From JAFAHD01 sp035654355 (lineage in GTDB: Bacteria; Vulcanimicrobiota; Vulcanimicrobiia; Eremiobacterales; Eremiobacteraceae): a stretch of DNA of 16,648 bases. Positions 6,393 through 14,177 of this stretch are shown in pieces. Location: contig DASRXC010000011.1 of assembly GCA_035654355.1 (NCBI GenBank), positions 1 to 16,648 of the forward strand, read 5' to 3'. Under the pieces are notes generated by a model. That model did not search any database, was not told the origin of the DNA, and was given only the letters and a program-made list of their open reading frames with translations. The translations under genes and the position numbers were made by a program. Positions within the stretch are counted from its first letter, which is position 1. Each line of letters begins with the position of its first letter.

Positions 6393-9082
6393 ATCGGCTT
6401 CTCCTGACCGCCGTACTCCGCGGTCTGCTGCAGGAGCTTGGCGACCAACCCCGTCCAGCCGGTCTGATGCATCGCGCCGAGACCCGCTCCGTTGTCGCCG
6501 TTGAAGTATTCATAGAACGGCAGCAGTCCGGCGAAGTGCGGGTCGGTTTGGAACTTCTCGCACTCGCCAAGCATGGGCCGTCGTCCATCCGGCGCAGGCA
6601 TGAACAGCCCGATCAGGCGATTCGAAAGCTCAGTAGCGACATCCCAAAGATTCATAAGCCTGCCCGATCCGGTCGGGCACTCGATCATGAAATCGTCGCC
6701 AAAATAGTAGTGGTAGCGCTGCAGCGCTTCGATGAGCAAGTAATTGGGTGGAAACCACACGGGGCCGCGCCAGTTGGAATTGCCGCCGAACAGCTCGGTC
6801 GTTGATTCGGCCGGCTCGTAGTCGATCATGCGCGTTCCCACGCTGGTTTGCATTTCAAATGGATGGTCGCGATGGTATTTCGAGAGCGATCGAATGCCAT
6901 GCGGGCTGAGAAATTCTGTCTCATCGAGCATGCGCGTGAGAAGACGGCGCAGCCGCGTCTCATCGACGATGGCGAGCAAGCGCCGGCCGCGCACGCTCTT
7001 GGCGCCCAAGTTGTCTGCGTTCGCGTGCAGATCCGGGCGGTTGCGGAAAAACCACTGAACGCGGCGCCGGAAGTCGGGGAGGTTCGCAAAGTCTGCCTCG
7101 TCACCGGCGACGACGGCGATAATAGGAAGTAACCCGACCATCGAGCGGATGCGCAACGGAATCGGCTCTTTCTCGAGCCGGTGAAACGCATCGTAATAGA
7201 ATCCGGTCTCCTCATCCCACAAGCCGACTCCTTCCTCACCGGAGGTACCGTTCATGGCATCTGCGATGTACACGAAGTGCTCGAAGAATTTGGTCGCGAT
7301 GTCCTCGTACACGTTGTTCTCTTGAGCCAGCTCTACCGCGATGCCGAGCATGCTCAAGCAGTACGCGCCCATCCACGTCGTACCGTCGGCCTGGTCGATG
7401 TGGGCGCCGCCCGGCATCTTCGAACTGCGATCGAAGGCGCCGATGTTGTCCAAACCGAGGAAACCGCCTCCGAAAATATTGTTCCCTTCCGCATCCTGCC
7501 GGTTGCACCACCAGGTGAAGTTGAGCAAGAGCTTTTGGAACACTCGCTCGAGGAACGGGCGGTCGGCGCGCCCGTGCATCTTGCGCTCGATCTGATACAC
7601 GCGATGCGCCGCCCACGCGAGGTCGGGGGGATTCGCGTGATCGAAATCCCACTCGTATGCGGGGACATGGCCGTTCGGATGCATGTACCACTCGCGCGTG
7701 AGCAGGTCGAGTTGGCGCTTCGCAAACGTGGGGTCGATCAGCGCGAGCGTGACGCAGTGGAATGCCATATCCCATGCCGCGAACCACGGATACTCCCAAT
7801 CATCAGGCATCGAGAGGACATCATTCGCTTCTAAATTCTTCCACGCATGATTGCGACCGCGTTTGCGTGCGGGCGGTGGTTGCGGCAAGCCCGGATCGCC
7901 CTCCAGCCATCGATAGACGAGATAACCGTAGTACTGCTTCGTCCATAACATGCCGGCGAGCGCCTGACGCTGAACCACACGGCCGTCGTCAGAAAGCGGA
8001 TAGGGCGAGACGCGCGCGTAGAACTCGTCGGCTTCCTTGCGCCGCTGCGCGAGCACCGTGTCAAAGCTGGAGCCAAGCGCGTCGTCGAGTGGTGCGCCAT
8101 CTGCTAAACGCGTACGCACTCGTGCCGTCTGACCGGGCGCAATCTCGAGGGCGTACAGGGCGGCAGCTTTCGAACCGCTTCGGGCGGGGTTGACCGCCGC
8201 GGTATTGCCGCGCAGCAGATACTCGCAGAAGGCGTCTTTGACGTACGGTTGCGGGTTGGGCTCGCCGAAGATCCGCTGACGGTTTGTCTCGTTCTCAGTG
8301 AAAAGGAGCGCGCGCGTAGGCTGCACGTAGAGACGGCGGCGACCGAGGTCCGCGTGATTGACCGCGAGGATGCTATGCGCGGGCGTGTCACGCTCCCACG
8401 CGATCGTCGGCCGCGCCCCCGGCGGATCGTCCCACGACCACGTGTTGCGAAACCATAGCGTCGGAAGAAGATAAAGCATTGCGGGAGCGCTGGCGCGATT
8501 GGTCGCTGCAATCTCGATGCAGATATCTTCAGCGCCGGCTTTCGCATACTCGACCGTCACGTCGAAATATCGGTCGTCGTCGAACGCACCGGTGTCGACC
8601 AACTCGTATTCCGGCTCGAGGCGCGAACGGCTCGCGTTCACCGACACGAGCGATGCATATGGAAATGGCAGCTGGGGATATTTGTACAGCGCCTTCGCGT
8701 AGGAGTGGGTCGGCGTGTTGTCGAGGTAGTAGTAGCATTCCTTGACGTCTTCGCCGTGGTTGCCTTGCGGATTGGAAAGACCGAACAACCGCTCTTTGAG
8801 TATTTCGTCGACGCCGTTCCACAATGTCGGCGCGAAACATAGCGTCTGCAGGTCGTCGCAAAAGCCCAGCAGGCCATCCTCGCCCCAGCGATACGTACGC
8901 GACGCAGCATCGTCAAACGGGAGATAGGCCCACGCGTCGCCATCGGCGCTGTAATCCTCGCGCACGGTGCCCCATTGCCGCTGGCTCAAGTATGTGCCCC
9001 AGCGACGCCAGCGCACGACGCGCGCGAAGCTCTGCTCCAGTCGCACCTCTTCGGCGGTGGGTGCAGCTCGTTCGTCCTTCAC
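6389..9082 (-). CDS. GH63-type (MGH1-like) glucosidase
   Basis: An 897-residue protein, full length for the bacterial GH63/MGH1-like glucosidases. The N-terminus has the family blocks WGTYLSQRQWGTVREDYS (28-45), YRWGEDGLLGF (64-74) and GNHGEDVKECYYYLDNTPTHSY (107-128). A beta-rich domain follows to about residue 340, then an (alpha/alpha)6 barrel: DWEYPWFAAWDMAFHC (428-443), GGGFLGLDNIGAFDRS (538-553) with Asp545 as likely general acid, and NSNWRGPVWFPPNYLL (768-783) in the base region. The end, FYEYFNGDNGAGLGAMHQTGW, is also typical. Family enzymes hydrolyse alpha-glucosidic bonds of small glucosides; the exact substrate is not readable. There is no signal peptide, so it is probably cytoplasmic, fitting the divergent glgC block. 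The start is GTG 9082 with no good ribosome site. The oxidoreductase follows by overlap. Confidence 0.88.
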   Translation of the reverse strand: MKDERAAPTAEEVRLEQSFARVVRWRRWGTYLSQRQWGTVREDYSADGDAWAYLPFDDAASRTYRWGEDGLLGFCDDLQTLCFAPTLWNGVDEILKERLFGLSNPQGNHGEDVKECYYYLDNTPTHSYAKALYKYPQLPFPYASLVSVNASRSRLEPEYELVDTGAFDDDRYFDVTVEYAKAGAEDICIEIAATNRASAPAMLYLLPTLWFRNTWSWDDPPGARPTIAWERDTPAHSILAVNHADLGRRRLYVQPTRALLFTENETNRQRIFGEPNPQPYVKDAFCEYLLRGNTAAVNPARSGSKAAALYALEIAPGQTARVRTRLADGAPLDDALGSSFDTVLAQRRKEADEFYARVSPYPLSDDGRVVQRQALAGMLWTKQYYGYLVYRWLEGDPGLPQPPPARKRGRNHAWKNLEANDVLSMPDDWEYPWFAAWDMAFHCVTLALIDPTFAKRQLDLLTREWYMHPNGHVPAYEWDFDHANPPDLAWAAHRVYQIERKMHGRADRPFLERVFQKLLLNFTWWCNRQDAEGNNIFGGGFLGLDNIGAFDRSSKMPGGAHIDQADGTTWMGAYCLSMLGIAVELAQENNVYEDIATKFFEHFVYIADAMNGTSGEEGVGLWDEETGFYYDAFHRLEKEPIPLRIRSMVGLLPIIAVVAGDEADFANLPDFRRRVQWFFRNRPDLHANADNLGAKSVRGRRLLAIVDETRLRRLLTRMLDETEFLSPHGIRSLSKYHRDHPFEMQTSVGTRMIDYEPAESTTELFGGNSNWRGPVWFPPNYLLIEALQRYHYYFGDDFMIECPTGSGRLMNLWDVATELSNRLIGLFMPAPDGRRPMLGECEKFQTDPHFAGLLPFYEYFNGDNGAGLGAMHQTGWTGLVAKLLQQTAEYGGQEKPI
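6401..6405 (-). promoter_or_regulatory. Shine-Dalgarno that fixes the TTG start of the oxidoreductase
   Basis: AGGAG on the minus strand lies 8 bases before TTG 6392, inside the last codons of the GH63 gene. No ATG or GTG is available before the FAD motif, so this site and the TTGA overlap decide the start. Confidence 0.65.
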
Positions 9083-9195
9083 CGTGCTATGCCGCGATGT
9101 CGTCTCATACGTGTAGTCCCGCGCTTTAGAGTGCGAGGTAGCCGACGCTTCGAACGGACCTGCTGGAACCCTGCGCTCTCTCCGCGGTGGCCTTT

Positions 9196-9200
9196 AGGAG
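9196..9200 (+). promoter_or_regulatory. Strong Shine-Dalgarno of the glgC upstream reading frame
   Basis: AGGAG stands 6 bases before ATG 9207. It is the best ribosome site in the region; the glgC GTG at 9291 has no comparable one. Confidence 0.5.
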
Positions 9201-9206
9201 AAGACC

Positions 9207-9278
9207 ATGACTGTTGCGCGACCTTGGCTCATTCATAGCAGCGCGCGGATCGAGCGGACCTTTGTCCGCGGAAGATAA
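9207..9278 (+). CDS. Putative 23-residue leader/upstream ORF of glgC
   Basis: ATG at 9207, preceded by AGGAG with ideal 6-base spacing, opens a 23-codon frame (starts MTVARPWLIHSS, ends TFVRGR) that stops at TAA 9276-9278. It is in the same frame as glgC; only four codons separate its stop from the glgC GTG. Its 3' part contains the hairpin at 9254-9269. Ribosomes finishing here could reinitiate at glgC, which has a poor site of its own, so a translational-coupling role is plausible. Alternatives are a nonsense change in an older, longer glgC start, a base error, or chance. The peptide is Arg-rich and resembles nothing I know. Confidence 0.35.
   Translation: MTVARPWLIHSSARIERTFVRGR
9254..9269 (+). 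promoter_or_regulatory. Hairpin just upstream of glgC
   Basis: GCGGAC-CTTT-GTCCGC forms a perfect 6-base stem with a 4-base loop, ending 21 bases before the glgC GTG and lying within the 3' part of the upstream reading frame. A ribosome translating that frame would melt it. It is not followed by a T-run, so it is not an intrinsic terminator. Confidence 0.4.
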
Positions 9279-9290
9279 GTAGCGGCGATA

Positions 9291-10565
9291 GTGCAATCCA
9301 CCCAGCCGCGTTTTGTAAGCTTACTCACGAAAGCAACGCTGGCCCTCGTGCTCGCCGGCGGGCGCGGCTCGCGACTGATGCACCTTACTCAGTGGCGCGC
9401 CAAACCCGCGGTTCCCTTCGGCGGCAAGTTCCGCATCATCGATTTCCCCCTCTCGAACTGCATCAATTCGGGCATTCGCCGCGTCGGCGTCATCACGCAA
9501 TACAAGGCCCACTCGCTGATCCGTCACTTGCAGCGGGGCTGGAGCTTCCTGCATGGGGAGTTCGGCGAGGAGATCGAACTGATGCCCGCCTCGCAGCGCA
9601 TCGAGGAGTCGTGGTATCGAGGGACGGCTGATGCCGTCTATCAGAATCTGGACATCATCCGCGCCCACCGTCCCGAGTACGTGCTGGTCCTCGCCGGCGA
9701 CCATATATATAAGATGGATTACGGAAAGATGCTGGTTGACCACGTCTCGACCAAGGCGGACGTGACCATCGGCGCGGTCGAGGTCCCAATCGCGGATGCC
9801 GTCGGGCTCGGGACGATGACCGTCGATTCACATGGGCGCGTGGTATCGTTCGCGGAAAAATCGCCCACGCCGGCGCCGCTGCCGGATGCGCCCGACCGGA
9901 CGCTCGCGAGCATGGGGATCTACGTCTTCGGGGCCGAGTTCCTATACGAAGCGCTCGCACGGACGCTGTCGCCCGATACGACCCACGATTTCGGGCGCGA
10001 CTTGATCCCCGCGCTGGTCGCGAGCGACAAAGTCGTCGCACATCGGTTTGCCCACAGCGCGGTCGGCACGCGCCCCGGTCATCGGCCGTACTGGCGCGAC
10101 GTCGGAACGGTCGATGCGTACTGGGAGGCGAACATCGACCTCATCTCGGTGCTTCCAAGTCTGAACCTGTACGACGCGTCGTGGCCGATCTGGACCTACC
10201 AAGAACAGGTTCCGCCCGCGAAATTCGTCCTCGACCAAGAGGGCCGGCGCGGAACGGCGATCGATTCGCTTGTGTCCGGCGGAGCGATCGTCTCCGGCTC
10301 GAGCGTTCGGCGCTCGCTGCTGTTCACCAGCGTGCGCGCGCACTCGTACAGCGATATCGAAGATAGCGTGATCCTGCCGAACGTGACCATCGGCCGGCAC
10401 TGCCGCTTGCGGCGCGTAGTTGTCGACAAGCTGTGCGAGGTCCCTGAACGGACGATCGTGGGTGAGGACGCGGAAGCAGATGCGCGTCGCTTCTATCGGA
10501 CGGATCGGGGCATCACGGTGATCACGCCGGAGATGCTTGGGCAGCAGGTGCATCACGCCGGCTAA
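9291..10565 (+). CDS. glgC: glucose-1-phosphate adenylyltransferase (ADP-glucose pyrophosphorylase)
   Basis: The 424-residue enzyme makes ADP-glucose from ATP and glucose-1-phosphate, the committed step of bacterial glycogen synthesis in the cytoplasm. It carries the nucleotide-binding loop LALVLAGGRGSRL (17-29), KPAVPFGGKFRIIDF (38-52), NSGIRRVGVITQYKAHSLIR, the WYRGTADAVYQN block (108-119), AGDHIYKMDY with the catalytic Asp137, and PYWRDVGTVDAYW. The C-terminal left-handed beta-helix is complete (SLVSGGAIVSGSSVRRSLL, LPNVTIGRHCRLRRVV). The glucose-1-phosphate segment reads FAEKSP where many relatives have EKP; the Lys is kept. GTG 9291 is the only reasonable start before the loop and lacks a good ribosome site. 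Its stop lies inside the following GH57 gene (29-base overlap), marking an operon. Confidence 0.95.
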   Translation: MQSTQPRFVSLLTKATLALVLAGGRGSRLMHLTQWRAKPAVPFGGKFRIIDFPLSNCINSGIRRVGVITQYKAHSLIRHLQRGWSFLHGEFGEEIELMPASQRIEESWYRGTADAVYQNLDIIRAHRPEYVLVLAGDHIYKMDYGKMLVDHVSTKADVTIGAVEVPIADAVGLGTMTVDSHGRVVSFAEKSPTPAPLPDAPDRTLASMGIYVFGAEFLYEALARTLSPDTTHDFGRDLIPALVASDKVVAHRFAHSAVGTRPGHRPYWRDVGTVDAYWEANIDLISVLPSLNLYDASWPIWTYQEQVPPAKFVLDQEGRRGTAIDSLVSGGAIVSGSSVRRSLLFTSVRAHSYSDIEDSVILPNVTIGRHCRLRRVVVDKLCEVPERTIVGEDAEADARRFYRTDRGITVITPEMLGQQVHHAG

Positions 10566-12240
10566 TCGCGCGCGCGCACCGTTGGACGTCGCTCTCTGCT
10601 GGCACATGCATCAGCCCAGTTACCGCGCCGCAGACGGTGAATATCGCCAGCCGTGGGTCTACCTTCACGCGATCAAAGACTACGCCGACATGGTCTGGCA
10701 CCTCGAGCACGTGGAAAGCGCGCGCGCGACAGTCAGTCTGGCGCCCGTGTTGCTCGATCAGCTGGACGACTACGCAGCGCAGTGTGCATCGCTCACGTTC
10801 CGCGATCCGCTGCTGCGAGCTCTGCAACGCGGCGGCGCCGAGTCCGAGAAAGACCTGCGCCATCTGTGCTATGCGCTGTGCCGCGCCAACTACGAGCGTA
10901 TGGTGCGGCGCTTCCCACCGTACGAGCGGCTGTTCCACATAGCCGAAACTGCCGCTTGGGGCGGTGCACCGCCATCGCCGCAAGATCTCACGGACGCGTT
11001 GGTCTGGTATCACCTTGTTTGGTTCGGCGAAGCGACGCGGCGCGAGGACGCGCGCGTCCAGGCACTCATCGAAAAAGCGCGCGGGTTTGGAGATGAGGAC
11101 CGGTCGACGGTGCTCGCGGTGATTGGCGAGCTCGTCACCGGCATTGGCGCGCGCTACCGCGCGCTGGGAGAAAGCGGACGCATCGAGCTCAGCACATCGC
11201 CGTATTCGCACCCGATCTTGCCCCTCCTGATCGATTTTCGTGCTGCGTGGGAAACGCGTCCGGAATCGGCGCTTCCCGCGTGCGCGCAATATCCAGGAGG
11301 CCGCGAACGCGTCGAGGCGCAGCTGCAGCGCGCGCGCGTTGCTCACGCCGAGCGCTTCGGCGTTTCGCCGCGCGGGTGCTGGCCGTCCGAGGGTGCGATA
11401 TCGACGCCCAGCGTCACCGCACTGACCGCCAACGATTTTTCTTGGACAGCGAGCGGACAAGGCGTACTCGAGGACAGTCTTCGACTGGCAGGACGCGATG
11501 TGGATACAAGCTCTGTGCATAGGCCCCATGCCATCCGCACCGAAGCGGGTGAGATCGCATGCTTCTTCAGAGACGACGACCTATCCGACCGCATCGGATT
11601 CATCTACGCTCCCTGGAAAGCGAGCGAGGCCATCGACGATCTCATCGCTGCGCTCGAGCAGATCGCCGATCGCGATGGCGCCAGCGGTGCGCGTGCCGTG
11701 ACGATCATCCTCGACGGCGAGAATGCTTGGGAGCATTACGCGGAAAACGCGTTTGACTTCTTGCAGCAGCTCTATCAGCGCGCCGGCACGCATCCACGGT
11801 TGCACCTGACTACACCGTCAGAGCATCTGGCTCATGGGCGACTTGGTGTGCCGGCGCTTGACGCAGTCGTCGCGGGCAGTTGGGTGTACGGCACCTTAGA
11901 GACGTGGATCGGCGACGAGGACAAAAACTGCGGCTGGGACCTGTTGTGCCACGCGAAGCGCGCGTATGACGAGCGCGTTGCAGGCGGAATGCAACAAGCG
12001 GCCCTTGCCCGCGCCGAGGGGATCCTGCGGCAGTGCGAGAGCTCTGACTGGTTCTGGTGGTTCGGCGGATATAACCCGCCGGCGCCCGTGCGTGACTTCG
12101 AGCGGCTCTTCCGAGCGCATCTGCACGACCTTTACGATGCCATCGGCGTCGCAGCGCCGCCGGAGCTCGATCGCCCAGTGAGCGTTGGAACCGGCGCGCA
12201 GGTCTACGACGGCGTCATGCGTCGCGCCACGAAAGCATAG
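10537..12240 (+). CDS. GH57 glycoside hydrolase, alpha-amylase/alpha-mannosidase type (COG1449-like)
   Basis: A 567-residue cytoplasmic enzyme of family GH57, expected to cleave or rearrange alpha-1,4-glucans with retention. Conserved regions appear in order: CWHMHQP (21-27), STSPYSHPILPLL (219-231), GCWPSEGAIS (280-289) with the likely nucleophile Glu285, and TIILDGENAWEHY (389-401) with the likely acid/base Asp393. The aromatic GSWVYGTLETWIGDEDKN block (448-464) follows. The order and spacing match the amylase/mannosidase-like GH57 subgroup, not the GH57 branching enzymes with DUF1957. TTG 10537 is chosen because GGAG lies 4 bases before it; TTG 10582, just before the first strand, is the alternative. 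It overlaps glgC by 29 bases and is followed within 20 bases by a second GH57 gene. The exact activity is not readable. Confidence 0.87.
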   Translation: MGSRCITPANRARAPLDVALCWHMHQPSYRAADGEYRQPWVYLHAIKDYADMVWHLEHVESARATVSLAPVLLDQLDDYAAQCASLTFRDPLLRALQRGGAESEKDLRHLCYALCRANYERMVRRFPPYERLFHIAETAAWGGAPPSPQDLTDALVWYHLVWFGEATRREDARVQALIEKARGFGDEDRSTVLAVIGELVTGIGARYRALGESGRIELSTSPYSHPILPLLIDFRAAWETRPESALPACAQYPGGRERVEAQLQRARVAHAERFGVSPRGCWPSEGAISTPSVTALTANDFSWTASGQGVLEDSLRLAGRDVDTSSVHRPHAIRTEAGEIACFFRDDDLSDRIGFIYAPWKASEAIDDLIAALEQIADRDGASGARAVTIILDGENAWEHYAENAFDFLQQLYQRAGTHPRLHLTTPSEHLAHGRLGVPALDAVVAGSWVYGTLETWIGDEDKNCGWDLLCHAKRAYDERVAGGMQQAALARAEGILRQCESSDWFWWFGGYNPPAPVRDFERLFRAHLHDLYDAIGVAAPPELDRPVSVGTGAQVYDGVMRRATKA

Positions 12241-12242
12241 CC

Positions 12243-12248
12243 GAGGTG
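12243..12248 (+). promoter_or_regulatory. Shine-Dalgarno that favours GTG 12258 of the second GH57 gene
   Basis: GAGGTG lies 9 bases before GTG 12258, which begins HLLFGVHAHQP directly. The alternative GTG 12246 is part of this element and has no site of its own. Confidence 0.45.
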
Positions 12249-12257
12249 AGCGCCGGC

Positions 12258-14177
12258 GTGCACCTGCTGTTCGGCGTGCACGCGCATCAACCAGTCGGAA
12301 ATTTCGGACACGTGATCGACGATGCAGTGCGCCGCTGCTATCGCCCGTTTCTCGAAACGCTCGAGCGCCATCCCCGCATCCGCCTGAGCCTGCACGTCAG
12401 CGGCTGGCTGCTCGGTTATCTGCGGCGGCACCATGCAGATGACGTCGCGCGCATCGGAAGCTTGGTGCGCGCGGGCCAAGTCGAAATTCTTGGCGGCGGC
12501 GACACCGAACCGATCCTGGCGGCGCTTGCGGACATCGACCGGCATGAGCAGCTTCGCACCATGAACGCCCGCCTGCGCGCCGCGTTCGGCGTGACGCCGC
12601 GCGGCGGTTGGCTTGCAGAGCGCATCTGGGAAGCCACCGTCGTGCCTGCGCTGCACCGGTGCGGCCTGCGCTACGTGGCCGTCGATGATTCTCACCTGCG
12701 CAGCGCCGGCATCCAATCCGCGCTCGACGGATACTTCACGACTGAGGAAGGCGGCAGGACGCTCGACATCTTTCCGATCTCCGAGCGGTTGCGCTATCTC
12801 ATCCCATTCGCACCCCCGGTGGACGTCGTCGCTGAGATCGAGCGCACTGCGCCCGGACGCGCTGCCATCTTTTTCGATGACATCGAGAAATTCGGCGTCT
12901 GGCCGGATACCTATGAGTGGGTGTACGGTCGCGGCTGGTTGGAAGAGTTATTCTCGCGCATCGAAGGCAGCGACGCGATTCGTTCGGAGACCTTTGGCGA
13001 GTTTCACAAGCGCGAGCGCAGCTGCGGGCTTGTGTATCTTCCTTCGACATCCTACAAAGAGATGAACGAGTGGTTGCACGGCGGCGTCTGGAGAGATTTT
13101 CTGTTGCGTTATCCGGAGGCGAACTGGATGCACAAGCGCAGTGCAGGTGCGTCAGCGCGCTTTCATGCGCTGCCACGCGAGCGCCGGACGAGCGCGATGC
13201 GCGGCGCCCTGCAGCGCACGCAGGCGAACGACTCCTACTGGCACGGGCTGTTCGGAGGCATCTACTTGCCGTTTTTGCGCGCGTCAGTCTATTCGAATCT
13301 CGCTCGCCTTGAAGATCAACTCGACGAGCGCGTTGAACCACCGCCGTCTTCGGTCGCAGACGTCGATCTCGATGGACGTCCTGAGATCGGTTTGCTCGCT
13401 GACACCTATTGCGCGTACGTCAAGCCCACCGAGGGCGGCCGGCTGTGCGAGCTAACCGATCGCTTCTTCGCGCGTAATTTCGCCGATGTGCTCGCGCGGC
13501 GAGAAGAAGATTACTACGACGCCATCAGGCGGGGCAGCGACGCGCATCCTCCGCGCCGGCGTTTCCCGGGCATCGCATCAGCGCACGACCGGCTAGCGTT
13601 CAAGGTTCCGATCGGGCCGGCGGATCTCGAGACGGATCGCGCGCCGCGTGGGTTGTTCGTGGACGTCTGGAACGGCGAGCTCGTGTCGTACGGCGACGAG
13701 GTCGAGCTGGCAGGGCCGTCTGTCGCTCTTCGCGCCAGCGCCGGAGCGGTGACGTTCGAAAAACGCATCGTCATCGATGCTGATGCCCTTCTCGTCCGTT
13801 ATGCGCTCGTCGCGCCGCCGGGCACCAAGGGCCTTTTCAGCACTCAGCTCGACATCTCGATGCCGAGCGCGGACGGTCCAGGCGGACGCGTATTGTTGGA
13901 TGGTGGGTTGATCGGGGGATTCGGCGTCACAACGGCGCGCGATGGCGTGCGCAGCGTAGCGCTCGAAGATGACGTGCTGCCCGGCGCGATTGGGATCGCC
14001 GTACAACCTCAATGTGCGGTCGAAGTAATGCCACTGGTAACCGTATCGCGTTCGGAGTCCGGTTTTGAGAAGATCATGCAGGCGATCACTCTGAGACTCG
14101 CGTGGACGGTTGCGGTCACGAGCCGCGCGCCCCAGCGCTTCGACGTCAGCTGGCGTCGTGCGAGAGCCAGATCATGA
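12258..14177 (+). CDS. GH57 4-alpha-glucanotransferase-type enzyme with DUF1925 and DUF1926 regions
   Basis: About 639 residues. Residue numbers here count from GTG 12246; the preferred start, GTG 12258, is four codons later and has GAGG (12243-12246) at suitable spacing. Motifs follow the Thermococcus litoralis 4-alpha-glucanotransferase pattern: VHAHQPVGNF (11-20), EILGGGDTEPILAAL (80-94), GGWLAERIWEA (120-130) with nucleophile Glu125, and IFFDDIEKFGVWPDTYEW (208-225) holding the acid/base Asp in the Asp211-Asp212 pair. A DUF1925-like segment (SYWHGLFGGIYLPFLR) and a DUF1926-like beta domain complete the usual length. The family transfers alpha-1,4-glucan segments between chains; some members act mainly as amylases. 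It is in tandem with glgC and the first GH57 gene. Its last 32 bases overlap the 3' end of convergent glgP. Confidence 0.88.
   Translation: MHLLFGVHAHQPVGNFGHVIDDAVRRCYRPFLETLERHPRIRLSLHVSGWLLGYLRRHHADDVARIGSLVRAGQVEILGGGDTEPILAALADIDRHEQLRTMNARLRAAFGVTPRGGWLAERIWEATVVPALHRCGLRYVAVDDSHLRSAGIQSALDGYFTTEEGGRTLDIFPISERLRYLIPFAPPVDVVAEIERTAPGRAAIFFDDIEKFGVWPDTYEWVYGRGWLEELFSRIEGSDAIRSETFGEFHKRERSCGLVYLPSTSYKEMNEWLHGGVWRDFLLRYPEANWMHKRSAGASARFHALPRERRTSAMRGALQRTQANDSYWHGLFGGIYLPFLRASVYSNLARLEDQLDERVEPPPSSVADVDLDGRPEIGLLADTYCAYVKPTEGGRLCELTDRFFARNFADVLARREEDYYDAIRRGSDAHPPRRRFPGIASAHDRLAFKVPIGPADLETDRAPRGLFVDVWNGELVSYGDEVELAGPSVALRASAGAVTFEKRIVIDADALLVRYALVAPPGTKGLFSTQLDISMPSADGPGGRVLLDGGLIGGFGVTTARDGVRSVALEDDVLPGAIGIAVQPQCAVEVMPLVTVSRSESGFEKIMQAITLRLAWTVAVTSRAPQRFDVSWRRARARS

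Larger units (their letters stand above)
9083..9290. promoter_or_regulatory. Divergent control region between GH63 gene and glgC
   Basis: These 208 bases must contain the promoters for the minus-strand GH63-oxidoreductase unit and the plus-strand glgC block. I could not pick out a convincing sigma70 -35/-10 pair on either strand. Visible contents are a 23-codon reading frame with a strong ribosome site, a hairpin at 9254-9269, and two copies of CGARCGGACCT starting at 9151 and 9251, exactly 100 bases apart. Confidence 0.5.

Noticed and set aside
9703..9712. AT-rich run resembling a TATA-like promoter
   Set aside because: It encodes the conserved DHIYKMD segment of GlgC with AT-rich codons and has no paired -35 element or nearby start.
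10566..10578. Alternating GC run after the glgC stop
   Set aside because: Short, inside the overlapping GH57 coding sequence if TTG 10537 is used, and expected by chance in this GC-rich DNA.
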